From contig NC_072449.1 of assembly GCF_027596085.1 (NCBI RefSeq), forward strand, positions 28,910,700 to 28,974,699: DNA of 64,000 nucleotides. The letters are read 5' to 3'. Both the position numbers and the translations under genes were made by a program. Below are positions 38,341 to 51,586 of the stretch, one piece after another (position 1 is the first letter of the stretch; the number at the start of each line of letters is the position of its first letter). The stretch is from Anoplopoma fimbria (taxonomy: Eukaryota; Chordata; Actinopteri; Perciformes; Anoplopomatidae). The notes under the pieces are model-generated. The model made no database searches. It worked only from the letters and a program-made list of their open reading frames with translations, and had not been told where the DNA came from.

Positions 38341-39289
38341 CCTTCCTCTCCAGTGAAAACCAAATATCTCCAGATGTTGCTGATGTTGCATATTTGTGTT
38401 AAAACTGAAGGATGAAGTGTTCCCTATGTGTTGAGAAAATCCTGCTACATTTTAAGCTTAATTAACTCTTAAATAAGCCCCTTGGATCAGCCTGAAAATG
38501 CATCGACACAAGGTCTTGTTCAGAGGTACGTGGTTCTCACAGGACAGCGACGCTACAAACATATGATGATCTTATAGAATATGATGCATTGCTGTAGATT
38601 AAACCAGCCAACAATTGATAGAGGAGTTATAAACAGCATTAAAATGCAACATAGAAAATAATGCAGCAGTAATATTAATCCAGAAAGATCGTATATAATA
38701 GTAAAACACTGACAGGGAACAACACACACACAGACAGATATAACCACCACCTCCTGACTCATCAGACTCTTTACAACGGAACACTTATTAGCTCGGGCTG
38801 AGACTGGTCTCATTGGGACCGCCCAGCTCACACGAAGACAAGACACGCCATTATTAATGAGAGACTTACCAGGAGGAACCATCATTATGAGGCTAATGAC
38901 GGGATTAATACTGATAGATTCAACACTAAGCTCTGGTTCAAGCAAGGCGTCACTTACTTGGCTTTTAAAGCTAAATTTAAAGGTTCCATGAAACCACAGG
39001 TAAGCTTTTTGTAACGGAAAAGTCTAAAAACACTGCGATCACAGGGAGAACAGGAGAGAGATACATTTGGTCTACTTTTCAGAACACTCAATGCTTCAGA
39101 GTGATACCATTAAGGACCTGGGGAGGTGTGACAGGCATTAGTAGGGCCGGCCCCTGTCTTTTAGGGCCCAGGGGGGATCGTTGATTGGCAGCTCTGAATC
39201 TAAACCCAGATGGCATCAGTTACAACGGGAAGAGTCTCAATCACTTCTCAGAGGTGGGCCCTGTGTGTAAATAAGAAATCAAAGAGGAT
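38341..39289. other. Non-coding stretch
   Basis: A 130-codon minus-strand frame (38553-38945) and an open plus-strand frame over 38750-38988 overlap. Neither shows a domain I recognise, so I do not call a gene. Confidence 0.4.
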
Positions 39290-39565
39290 GCTGGGTCAAA
39301 AAAACACAGATTTTTACCCAGGAGATGGCTGTTCATGTCCTGTGTAAAAACAAGTCAGCATTCACTTATTTTATCCTACTTTTGTTATTTAACATATGAA
39401 GTTAACTAGCACCAATAACGTAACAAGCCTACTTATTTTAACCCATGACTTTTTCCAATGCTTAAACAATTAGTTTTGTTATGTAAGTAAAACTGAAAAT
39501 TGAGTGAAACTACGTTGGAAGTCAATTTGAAAAGACACTGCGTCCAAAAGTGACGCTAGAGAGTA
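39290..39565 (+). repeat. Interspersed repeat family B, copy 2
   Basis: The copy keeps gggtcaaaaaaacacagatt, acccaggagatggctgttca, tgtcctgtgtaaaaacaagt, cagcattcacttattttat and further on cttaaacaattagttttgtt and tttgaaaagacactgcgtcc. The order matches copy 1. Confidence 0.65.
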
Positions 39566-40220
39566 ACATAGAGCGTCATAGTGTGAAATGTAGAGCCACT
39601 GACCAAGCAGCAGTATTTGACCAAGTGGAAGTGAGAACATTTTACAGAGTTACAATCAGATTGCAATAAACACATTCACAAGCTGAGAGGAGAGCCTACA
39701 GTTAATACAGACTCATAGCAAGTTATTGTGTCTCAAATAGAAGCTGATCTCAAATACATAATGCCTGTCAAGCATCGTGTGAATTTCCACTGCTTAATTT
39801 AATACATTCAACAATAAATTCATGTTATTTTCAACACTTTGTGTTTTAGGATCACTCGTCTAAAGTGTTATTGTCCTACTTTAGTCACCGTGGTTGTATA
39901 TGTGTTATCTGTTTATTGTAATTTAATACTTCCAAATAGCCCGGGAGCAACAAGATGCTATTTGCTTGGCAGCGCAGTGAGGGGTGCATTTCACTGTTTG
40001 CGTTTGCATTACAGTTTTTTGCTTCTTCATATTTGCACAGGTTTAGCAGCCATAAAAGCCTTGCAATCCTTTTCGTAAAATCACCCCTCAATTTTCTAAA
40101 ACACAATCCTAAACCTTAATTAGGAAACAAAGGCATTCATTCCACTGAAACACTGCAGGGCTTTACTTTGAATCAGATACAGGAGGTATTGAGTTCAGTG
40201 TAAACCAGGCGCTAACCTCT
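39566..40220. other. Non-coding stretch, nothing recognised
   Basis: Frames of 70-80 codons on both strands (39839-40106) overlap and carry no motif. Confidence 0.4.
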
Positions 40221-40438
40221 GGTTCTGAAAAATAAAGCCAGTGCAGTGCCTTATTTCTAATGGCCATCAGGGGGCGACTCCTCTGGTTGCAAGAAGAAGT
40301 CTGATTGGATAGAAGTCTATGAGAAAATGACTCTACTTCTCTCTTGATCTATTCCCTCAGTAAACATTGTAAACATGAGTTTATGGTCTCAATCTGTTGT
40401 TTTAATTCTTCTTCAATGCAGCATGAGGTTCATTTAGT

Positions 40439-40474
<36 letters not shown>

Positions 40475-40730
40475 TAAGAGTATGCTTTAAGGCGGGGCTA
40501 CCTTGTGATTGACAGGTCAACTGCAGAGCCTTATAATGCGTCTCTGCATTTCTTCTTCACAGTTTAAATATGATCACATCCGTTCACTGGTTGCAAAAAC
40601 AACATGGCCACAGCTAAAATAAGATGGTGACGGCCAAAATGCCGAACTCGAGTCTTCATAACTGCAGTCCACAAACCAATGGGTGATGTCATGATGACTA
40701 TGTCCACTTCCTATATACAGTATATGGTTT
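40221..40730 (+). repeat. Interspersed repeat family A, copy 3 (near full length)
   Basis: This is the most complete copy, about 510 bp. It starts ggttctgaaaaataaagcca, passes agggggcgactcctctggtt, agaagtctatgagaaaatga and ggcggggctaccttgtgatt, and ends gcagtccacaaaccaatggg, catgatgactatgtccact and atacagtatatggttt. A (TA)n tract (40443-40472) has grown inside it where other copies read aaatgatgctccatttag. No frame, terminal inverted repeat or tRNA boxes. Confidence 0.85.
40443..40472 (+). repeat. (TA)n microsatellite inside family A
   Basis: Perfect TA alternation of about 29 bp followed by aaatata. It replaces part of the family A consensus, so it arose after insertion. Confidence 0.95.
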
Positions 40731-41474
40731 AAAAAGCATAATGCTTAAACATAACTGTAGTGACCACCGTATCAATTTGTTGAAATCCATTGGTGTTAGT
40801 CAGTCTTGGGCTCACTGAGAGATTAACTGAAGCTTGTTTGCTTGAGAAAAATGGAGACAAATGGAATGTCCAGATGGGATTAAAAAATTTAAATATATTT
40901 GTTTATTTGCTCATTGTTTTATTGTTGTATGAATAAAATTGTAATAAACACTAACTTCTATTATTACCGAAATATTATGGTAAATAAAAATGCAAGATTA
41001 TCAGAGCAAGCCGGATAACCTACGAAGCAAGTAGGCTTTTAACTCATGATTGATTGCCCTGTTAAATTTACCACCTGAATCCACCTTAAGTGAGCCAGGC
41101 ACCTTTTCATTTCAATTCAATACAAATCCAATGTGAATGCAAATATGATATAAAAAAGAAATAATGTAATGGTCATTCATATGAAAACCAAATGTTCATA
41201 ACTCCACTCACTTCAATAAGATTCCAGTCTATTCAAATTGAAATAGCACAGCAGCAATCTCCGGCTTTACTCTGTAAACCAGTGATGGAATCACTTGTCA
41301 TGTATGTGCGTATTGTGCACCAGTATAACACATCTATTGGCTCTATTAGAGCCAACAAGCTCTGGAAAAAAACATTAATAACATGAGGTCAAACCCATTT
41401 GCACACAATGTCCTGCTGAGGTCCTGCTCAATCAAAAGCTTATCAGCGCAACATGAAACAACAGAGCTGCATAT
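40731..41474. other. AT-rich non-coding stretch
   Basis: No gene-like frame and no assigned repeat. Confidence 0.4.
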
Positions 41475-42130
<656 letters not shown>

Positions 42131-42350
42131 GTATATAAGATAAGATAAGATAAGATAATCCTTTATTAGTCCCGCAGCGGGGAAATTTGCAGGCTTACAA
42201 CAGCGTAGAGTAAAGTGCACACAAGAGACATAGTAGAAGAAGACAAGCTAAGAACAGAAAGTAACAAAACAAAAAACACAATTTAAAGGAAAAGCTCACA
42301 GGTGAGCAGGAGCTGCTGTAAGAGGCAGCCACTCGCGCGGCGCCATTTTA
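42131..42350 (-). mobile_element. LINE 3' end, reversed, with (ATAAG)n terminal repeat
   Basis: On the plus strand five ataag units are followed by ataatcctttattagtcccg, cagcggggaaatttgcaggc, gtaaagtgcacacaagagac and atagtag. Reversed, this equals the end of the element at 20540-20878. The part up to 42350 (gaggcagccactcgcgcggc) probably belongs to its untranslated region. No coding sequence remains. Confidence 0.75.
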
Positions 42351-44646
<2,296 letters not shown>

Positions 44647-44670
44647 TGCATTTACTCATTTTCTGAGTCA

Positions 44671-44761
44671 GTTTTTTTGAGTTTTGGAGTCAGCCCTGTC
44701 ACAAAATTGTTTATTACACAGTTTTTTTTGAGTTTTGGAGTCAGCCCTGTCACAAAATTGT
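44671..44761 (+). repeat. Tandem duplication, about 50-bp period
   Basis: The 40-bp unit from 44671 (gtttttttgagttttggagt onward, to aaaattgt at 44710) is repeated at 44721-44761 with one extra T. The two copies are otherwise identical and separated by 10 bp, which suggests a recent duplication. Confidence 0.92.
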
Positions 44762-45161
44762 ATAACTCAGCTTTAAACTCAGAGTCAGGCTACATTGCAG
44801 CAGTCAGTTAGAGTGCTACTGTCTGAGTTCATTCCTAATAAGGTATTCTGTGAAACATCTAATGTCAAACTGTTTATGTGGCGTTTATTTATACACAGGT
44901 AAGTCTGAGCCTCTCATTCGTTTGCAGCTTGTTTCCAAGGTCAGCTCACTCAAATTATTAAGATCTCCAAAAATATACTTGAGATATGTTTCCACTTCTC
45001 ATGTGTGTGTATCTGTGTGTGTTTCCTCTGCTGCATCCGTCTGCCAGCCCCCTTGGCTCAAAAAAGAGTCTGTTAATCTTCAAAAGCCTCTGTAAACAGT
45101 TGAACGTTGTGTATTATTAATTTAATTGATATAAAACATTAAAAATGTGTGTGTCTTGCCT

Positions 45162-45162
<1 letters not shown>
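44762..45162. other. Non-coding stretch, nothing recognised
   Basis: No gene-like frame or repeat. Confidence 0.4.

Positions 45163-45242
<80 letters not shown>
45163..45242 (+). repeat. (GT)n microsatellite, 80 bp
   Basis: Perfect GT alternation. Confidence 0.97.
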
Positions 45243-45244
<2 letters not shown>

Positions 45245-45277
45245 GGAAGGCTGCAAGTTTTAATGTTTAAATGTGTG

Positions 45278-45283
<6 letters not shown>

Positions 45284-45319
<36 letters not shown>
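45284..45319 (+). repeat. (GA)n microsatellite, 36 bp
   Basis: Perfect GA alternation at the edge of a purine-rich region that runs to about 45540. Confidence 0.95.
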
Positions 45320-45323
<4 letters not shown>

Positions 45324-45588
45324 CTATGTGAGTGCCATTCAGTGTCAGGCTGCAGCGCTCTAAAACAAGGCCCTTTGGAGAAGTCAGTGACAGGCTGAAA
45401 GGAAGCGAGGGATGATGGAATGAATGAGGGATGACAGAGAAAAAAACAAGTGAGAGACTGAGAGGACCGGAGGGAAAAGACAGAGAGAAAAGAAAGAGAA
45501 GCGTGGTCGCGTAACGAGAAGAGGAGAAGCGACACAGAAATACACAGCAAACAGAAACAAGCCTGTACACTCTCAAATGAGAGACACA

Positions 45589-45590
<2 letters not shown>

Positions 45591-45620
<30 letters not shown>
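45591..45620 (+). repeat. (CA)n microsatellite, 30 bp
   Basis: Perfect CA alternation, complementary to the GT tract at 45163. Confidence 0.95.
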
Positions 45621-45623
<3 letters not shown>

Positions 45624-45767
45624 GCAAACCACTGGCCTGTGTGGTATTTGTGCATCAAGGCAGTAACTCTGAGGAGCAGCTGGAGAGAATAATGGTGACA
45701 GAAATAAAGCAGGAAGAAGAGACAGGAAAAGTTTGTCAGAGGAGGAAAATAAGTTTTGGTATCAGAG

Positions 45768-45980
45768 TGCTGTGTTGGCACAGAGGCTGTGACTATTTTT
45801 ATCATTTTCTATATTCTATTGTCTACAGTGACGCTCGTTACCCGGAGGGGTTGAAAGGAGATAAAAGTTAGCACTTCTATGCTACACATGATGTGTTGGC
45901 ATACAGGGGGAGACGTTATAATCATGTTCTATGTTCTATAGTGATACTCTTTACCCAGTGAGGTCAGAAGGAGATATACA
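45768..45980 (+). repeat. Diverged tandem duplication, about 120-bp period
   Basis: The block gctgtgttggcacagagg, then tttttatcattttctatatt, ctattgtctacagtgacgct, cgttacccgga and gaaaggagata recurs from 45890 as gatgtgttggcatacagg, ataatcatgttctatgttct, atagtgatactctttaccca and gaaggagata. The two are clearly related but diverged. Confidence 0.7.
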
Positions 45981-46633
45981 TTTCTAAAATGTTCCATTTA
46001 TACGTAAAAACCTGTGGAACTAACGTTAGCAGACTACGCTAACACATCATTAACTAGGGTTGGCACTCCTGTGCTACGCTAGCTACTGAAGGTATACTAA
46101 ATGTATACACATGCTCTTTTTGCTTTTTAGTTATTGTAACGGTGAATAAAGTCCTACCCAGCTTTCATTTTTTTGTTTAATAGCCTTCTCTCTCAATCAC
46201 AGTGATGTGTTGGTTCACTTTTACACTGTGATCTGAAGCTTTAGCTTTTATCTTTATCATTTTAACCTGTTTTCTCTGCTTAATCAGTTTGACATCATGG
46301 ATATATCCTTCAAAGGTATATTTAAGACCATTCTGTCTGCTTCTCTCTGAAATTGCTTTTACGATTTTACAAAAATGTGATAATATTTATGCAGTGAGTG
46401 CAGTTAGTGACAGTGTGGGCTTCATGGTAGCTCTGACAGCTTGACAGAGTAGCAGGTGGAGAGGGGGCCTAGTGAAGGAATCCCGTGTACTGTACATGTG
46501 AACATGACCACGGGTTTTGTTTATCACCTCTAACATCGTCCTTGTCTTTCTGTCTGACCCCTTATCCAAAGTCACTTTCACTTTTTCACTTTCCTCCACA
46601 CATTAGCTTACCAGACAAAACAGATGGTTTGTT
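45981..46633. other. Non-coding stretch
   Basis: No gene recognised. A third weak echo of the duplicated block (ttggcactcctgtgctacgc) occurs near 46060. Confidence 0.4.
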
Positions 46634-46890
46634 TCACAGAACCACGAATGGATTTAACCACCTGTCAATTAAACTTTTGCTGAAGCCAGTTTGGAGAAGA
46701 GTGAAAACATCTTTTCCATTGAGAAAAGCTTTCCTGGAAGCTATTTGCTCTTGTTTCAATGCAAAAGTACTCTCCAGTTCTGATAGAAGTGATGCTATTG
46801 CAGCATCTACGCTAAACCTTGTCATGAGCCGCCATTGTTGTTTTGAACAGTCTCTTCTCCTAGTTGTCACACACACAAACCAAGCCAGTA
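46634..46890 (-). pseudogene. RecQ-like helicase fragment, decayed
   Basis: The minus-strand frame reads SVDAAIASLLSELESTFALK, a QEQ residue group, then FLNGKDVFTLLQTGFSKSL before degenerating and stopping near 46634. RecQ-family DNA helicases start the same way: a Q motif region (LK..Q..A...FL.GKDVF), then Walker A TGxGKS. Here the second glycine of TGxGKS is serine (TGFSKS), which should stop ATP binding. Motifs Ia to VI are missing. RecQ-like helicase pieces occur repeatedly in fish genomes, so I infer a mobile or retrocopied source rather than a host gene. Confidence 0.6.
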
Positions 46891-47894
46891 GCTTCCAGTA
46901 GCTCCTCACAGGATGCCGATTGGCCTGGACACAAACACTATACTTGAAGCCTGTCAAGATGAATTTTTCCGTTTGATATATGATCCTGCCAATCCAGCTG
47001 CCATGCGGGTTAACACGTTAGCTGATGTGATGTGTCAGGTCTTGTCAGACTATTGATGCAGGTGGGTGTTGTATCTCCACCAACATTTCTCCAGACAGGA
47101 GGCGCCTGAACATCACAAAAAAACTCACGCTGCTACTGACTTTCATCCCTCTGAGTCTGGGGCAAAAATGAGGCCAGCAAGTAGCAAGGTTCATGATGCA
47201 TATAACAAGAAAACTAGAAGAAATATGAGTAGACTAGTACAATGAAACCCCACTACTAATGTAGAGCTTCACTTTCGTTTGAATAATCAATGAGTCAGTG
47301 GCCTCCCGGCTTAAAAATTCCTTTGAATTTTTCCTTGTGTTAAAGCTGATCTCATACTTACTACTGAAAAGAGTGCAACACATTAAATCAATAGGACATC
47401 AGAGCCATCACATGCAGTTAGGTGGCTTTAAACATAAAACTTTATTCTATGTCACACTGTTTGATAAAATTGATCACTATTGATTATTACTGACCAATAT
47501 CTATAGTATAAAATAACACATCCACATTTTTCACAGCAGCAGGAACATGTCATTACAGATTCAATGAACCGCTTCCTCTTCTATAGTGCATTTGTATACG
47601 GTGACGTTTGTTGTTTTGCTGTGGTGCATTCAAGTGGTGTGAGCATTTCTGTCCTTTGCTGAGGGGCAGCCTTTTTAATAACAGAAGCTATAATTGTCAT
47701 TCTCCTTTCACAACATCCATGTTTATTGTTTGCTCTCTGGGTTTGACTGTAGAATACAGCTCATGAATGCAGAACTGAGTGACAGTTGAGACCCCGCTAC
47801 TCCACAGCAGCAGGGTTTTTTTAGTTTTTAGTTTATTTAATGCAAAGTAGAAGGCTGCACGACAGATTATTAGTGGATCATGCACCTTCCTGAA
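46891..47894. other. Non-coding stretch
   Basis: The first 270 bp may be the rest of the element that carried the helicase fragment, but I cannot identify it. The remainder is AT-rich without features. Confidence 0.4.
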
Positions 47895-48165
47895 GTCTAA
47901 CCCGTTCTCATTCCCAAATCGTCACATACAGACAACAAAACTACTTGGTAAGGTTTAGTAAAAGATCCTGTTTTGGGTTAAAATAAGTACATATGTAACA
48001 GCAATTAGGTTTTACAGGTAAATTGTGCTACATTTGTGATGTAAGTTTAGTAGGAATGTAACTTTAAATTAAAGTCAAACTTGACTTTTGGTCTTACATG
48101 GGACATGAACAGCAGTCTCCTGAGCAAAAGTTCTGTGTTTGTTTTATCCACCAATCATACTTGAG
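47895..48165 (-). repeat. Interspersed repeat family B, copy 4
   Basis: Reversed, the copy reads ggataaaacaaacacagaac, tcaggagactgctgttcatg, tcccatgtaagaccaaaagt, then further on ttttaacccaaaacagg and actaaaccttaccaagtagt. This matches copies 1-3. Confidence 0.7.
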
Positions 48166-49087
48166 TCTAAAGCCTAATTTACGCCACTGTTGTTCCCGCA
48201 TGGCTTGTTTGTCTGTTTGATTGGACAACAGAGTCATGAGGTTGCATTTCCAGACAAGTACCTTACATCCGTTACAACAACCTTATTAATTCAGGTCACT
48301 GGAATTCCTCTTCCATAATTTTGTAAAATAAATTACATGATACGTTCACCCATCCCCCACCGTATTAGATTAGTTATCGAGCACGGGAGGTGCACACAGC
48401 CGCAGAAGTATAAATCAGGCATTATATTGCCACAGATGGATTGGCATTGTAGTTGGTTGAAAGCCCGGTGCGTCTCATACAAAATAAGGTCGAAATAAAA
48501 TATCATTAAGGAAGAAAAAATAACCCTAATCAAGCAGTATCAATGCAATTGAAAATGTAGACAAAACCAAACATTTACCTCAAAAACAGTTGAATAGATT
48601 TTGCAAATTAAATCATACACCAAACACCTCATGTTAAAGACAGCCTCATTGAAAAACAGAAATGACCCGACCTGAAGTGTCCAAGCAGCAACGAAGATAA
48701 ACAAAGGTTCATAAATGTGGCCCATTACACACTGCTACTTCGTAAATGGATAAGTTGTTGGTTAACCGGTGAGTGATGGCGGTTGTACCTGAGATTTGAC
48801 ATGTACTTGGAGTCCTCACAGTAATGTTGAAGACATGCTTTAGTAGGAGTAAGGTCTCTCACCAGGAGTGAGACATAATAAGATAAATCCAAATTGGCTG
48901 CAATCTAAAGGTCAGATTCCCCAGCTCCCAGCTAAGCTCCCATCAAGTTTTGTATTAAATGTCAAAACTCTGTTATGAGCCCTGAGCCTGGTTATGTCAC
49001 AAAGCAGGGAAACGGGTATTGGACCAAAATGTATACAGGTGAAGAAAAAGCAGGATGAATTCAGTGATACATTTACAAAAGTTGCTC
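48166..49087. other. AT-rich non-coding stretch
   Basis: No gene-like frame and no assigned repeat. Confidence 0.4.
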
Positions 49088-49392
49088 TGGTAGCGGAACT
49101 TCAATCACAATGGCCTACCCTGCTTTATGGTCTATTTTACTCTAAATGGAGCATCATTTATTAAATGAACATCATTCTGTATTGAAGAACACATAAAACT
49201 AGAGATTGAGACCATAAACTCATGTTTACAATGTTTACTGAGGGAAAAAATCAAGAGAGAAGTAGAGTCATTTTCTCATAGACTTCTATACAAACGTACT
49301 TCTTTTTGCAACCAGAGGAGTCGCCCCCTGCTGGTCAGTATATAGAATGCACATTTTAAGATACTTCCGCATTGGCTTCACTTGGCAGAACC
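49088..49392 (-). repeat. Interspersed repeat family A, copy 4
   Basis: On the plus strand the copy reads cctgctttatggtctatttt, attgagaccataaactcatg, tcattttctcatagacttct and ggagtcgccccctgctgg, then extends to ggcagaacc. It therefore defines the family's left end, which agrees with copies 3 and 6. The right third of the family is missing. The 124-codon minus-strand frame 49286-49660 begins outside and reads into this repeat, so it is not a gene. Confidence 0.85.
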
Positions 49393-50792
49393 GGGATTGC
49401 TGCCTGCTAGAAGCTAGCAGACAGGTAACATGCAGGTAGCAAGAATCTGCATAGCAACAATGATGATATGACCAAGAACAAAGAGAAGTGAACTGGTAAA
49501 TGTGGAGTCTGGCTGTCAAGGGGAATAAGAGGCAGGCGTGTAGGTGGGAGGGGATGTCAGCAGAGCTAAAGCATTGCAGTCCCGTGGAGTGAGAGGAGGG
49601 TACATGGCCTGAGGGAAGTGAGCAGGAGTTGGAGAGCCAGGCCAGGCAAAACAACTTCATCTCTCCATAAATCTCTCGCCTTCTTTATCACTCGAAAAGT
49701 GTAACTGACAGGGTTCGGCCGAGGGCCACTGGACCGTGTAACTTTTGTTCTTGCTTCACACAAACACCACCCATCTGGATACTACACATTCTGCACCTGT
49801 TATCTTTACAAAGACTCGAATCCCCAACCATTTTACATTCGACAGCAGATAGGTAAATGAAGAGTGACATGAAGACAAAAATCTTAATCTAGAGATTTTA
49901 TTAAGCAACTGTTGGAAAAACAGATGTGACTGGGAAACTTTGTTTTGGTCCCTGCTGTCATATGAGCATTTACAGAACATGACTGCCACTAAGAAATGCC
50001 AGATTTTCATTTCTCAGGCAGTGACCTTTAAACGGTAGGTGATAGACTGTTTCAATTACTGCCCATGCTGCTGCTGGTTTTCACTTAAGGAAGGTTTGCT
50101 CTTTTCCAGTTCGTGGTGTAATTCTTTGTTGGGGATGCAATACAACTTGGAAGTCGTTTGGAAATCTCCGCAGAGCAGAAATAAAAAGATGTCTACTTTG
50201 GCCCCTCCCTGTCACTCACATATGGGGTACTTTGTTGTTATGTTGGTGATTAAATGTCCGTTTGAGTCCATTTTTTAAACCATTACACAGACTGAGTCTC
50301 TAGTTTAGCCTTATGCTGTGTTAACAAGATGAGCGACACAGCAACTGACTATTACTAAGTATTTCCCAATGGAAGCCGGTGATATGAGGCTTCTAGATGA
50401 CGCCCGATACTTGTCGCTGCATGACATGCCGCAAATTAAGGTTGAACAGCCAGTTAGTTTGATGAGCCCTGGCAAAACTGAAATGATGGCAAAAATATGG
50501 CAACCCACAAACCTGCTGCCACCAGTGTAATCCTGTTTCCTCCACCGTTAAAGATAAACTTGTAGTTACCAAATTCGAACTTCTTTCAGGGCATGGTAAA
50601 AAGCAAGAACACAGGAACATCGTCTTCAGGATAACTTTAATGTTCATCTCCACAGTCGGATGATTAAACGCTGACAACAAACATTATCATATAGTGTCAC
50701 TCCGCCTACCTTAAAAGTGATAAATAAGCATTGGGGATAATTCCCATTGCCTTTCAGCTGCTCTTAACATGTTGGCGGCCGAGCTATCTATC
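49393..50792. other. Non-coding stretch, nothing recognised
   Basis: Overlapping 60-95 codon frames on the minus strand show no domains. Confidence 0.4.
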
Positions 50793-50855
50793 AGTGCTTA
50801 CAGCGCTAACAGTGCAAACAAAGGTAACAGTGCTGACAGAGCTCACAGTGTTACC
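50793..50855 (+). repeat. 9-bp minisatellite, seven imperfect units
   Basis: The units are agtgcttac, agcgctaac, agtgcaaac, aaaggtaac, agtgctgac, agagctcac and agtgttacc. The consensus agtgctaac also appears at 42032-42049. Confidence 0.8.
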
Positions 50856-51210
50856 GGAGGGTGAGTTGCTTCTGTGATGATGCTATTGAAATACATCTAA
50901 ATAAAGGAACACAATACAATACATTAATGTCGTTTCCATTAACTATATACATAAAACAAACTAACCAAATACAGGCTGGTTATTAGCAAGACATTCCATC
51001 TGAAACAGCTCCATGCTTACTGGGCTGTGTAACTTATACCACAGTACACCCTCAGAGTTAACGTCACCTCATACTACTATCTAACAGTATATCAATGCAA
51101 GAAGCACCATTAAATAATGTAGGAAAAAATCTAAATGTTAAAGTCATTTTCAGAAACTCATAGAGCAATAAAGTAGTGTTATATCTCAGTTAGCGTTTGT
51201 ATTATTTTAC
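50856..51210. other. AT-rich non-coding stretch
   Basis: No feature recognised. Confidence 0.4.
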
Positions 51211-51586
51211 CATCCATCCATCCATCCATCCATCTTCCGTAACCGCTCATCCAGTTAAGGGTCGCAGGGGTGCTGGAGCCGATCCCAGCTGTCAATGGGT
51301 GAAGGCAGGGTTCACCCTGGACAGGTCACCAGTCTGTCGCAGGGCTGACATATAGAGACAAACAACCACTCACACTCACATTCACACCTACGGGCAATTT
51401 CAGAGTCATCAACCTAAGCTGCATGTCTTTGGACTGTGGGAGGAAGCCGGAGAACCCGGAGAGAACCCACGCTGACACGGGGAGAACATGCAAACTCCAC
51501 ACAGAAGGTTGTCCAGCCCGGGAATTGAACCCAGGCCCCTCTTGCTGTGAGGCGACAGTGCTAACCACTACACCACCGTGCAGCCC
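51211..51586 (-). mobile_element. tRNA-headed SINE, reversed, with (GGAT)n end
   Basis: Read on the minus strand from 51586, the element starts with an A-box-like ggtggtgtagtggttagcac and a B-box-like gggttcaattcccgggctgg, then continues agtttgcatgttctccccgt, ctccggcttcctcccacagt, ccaaagacatgcag and gacctgtccagggtgaaccc. It ends in tggatgga repeats (plus strand 51211-51234). The order and motifs are those of a very common fish retroposon. The frames here are not genes. Confidence 0.88.

Noticed and set aside
38553..38945. 130-codon minus-strand frame
   Set aside because: No recognised motif, and an open frame on the opposite strand overlaps it. A conservation test would be needed to revive it.
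46485..46901. 138-codon plus-strand open frame
   Set aside because: It is the antisense shadow of the RecQ-like relic on the minus strand, where the recognisable motifs lie.
49286..49660. 124-codon minus-strand frame
   Set aside because: Its C-terminal part is translated from family A copy 4, and the rest has no recognised motif.
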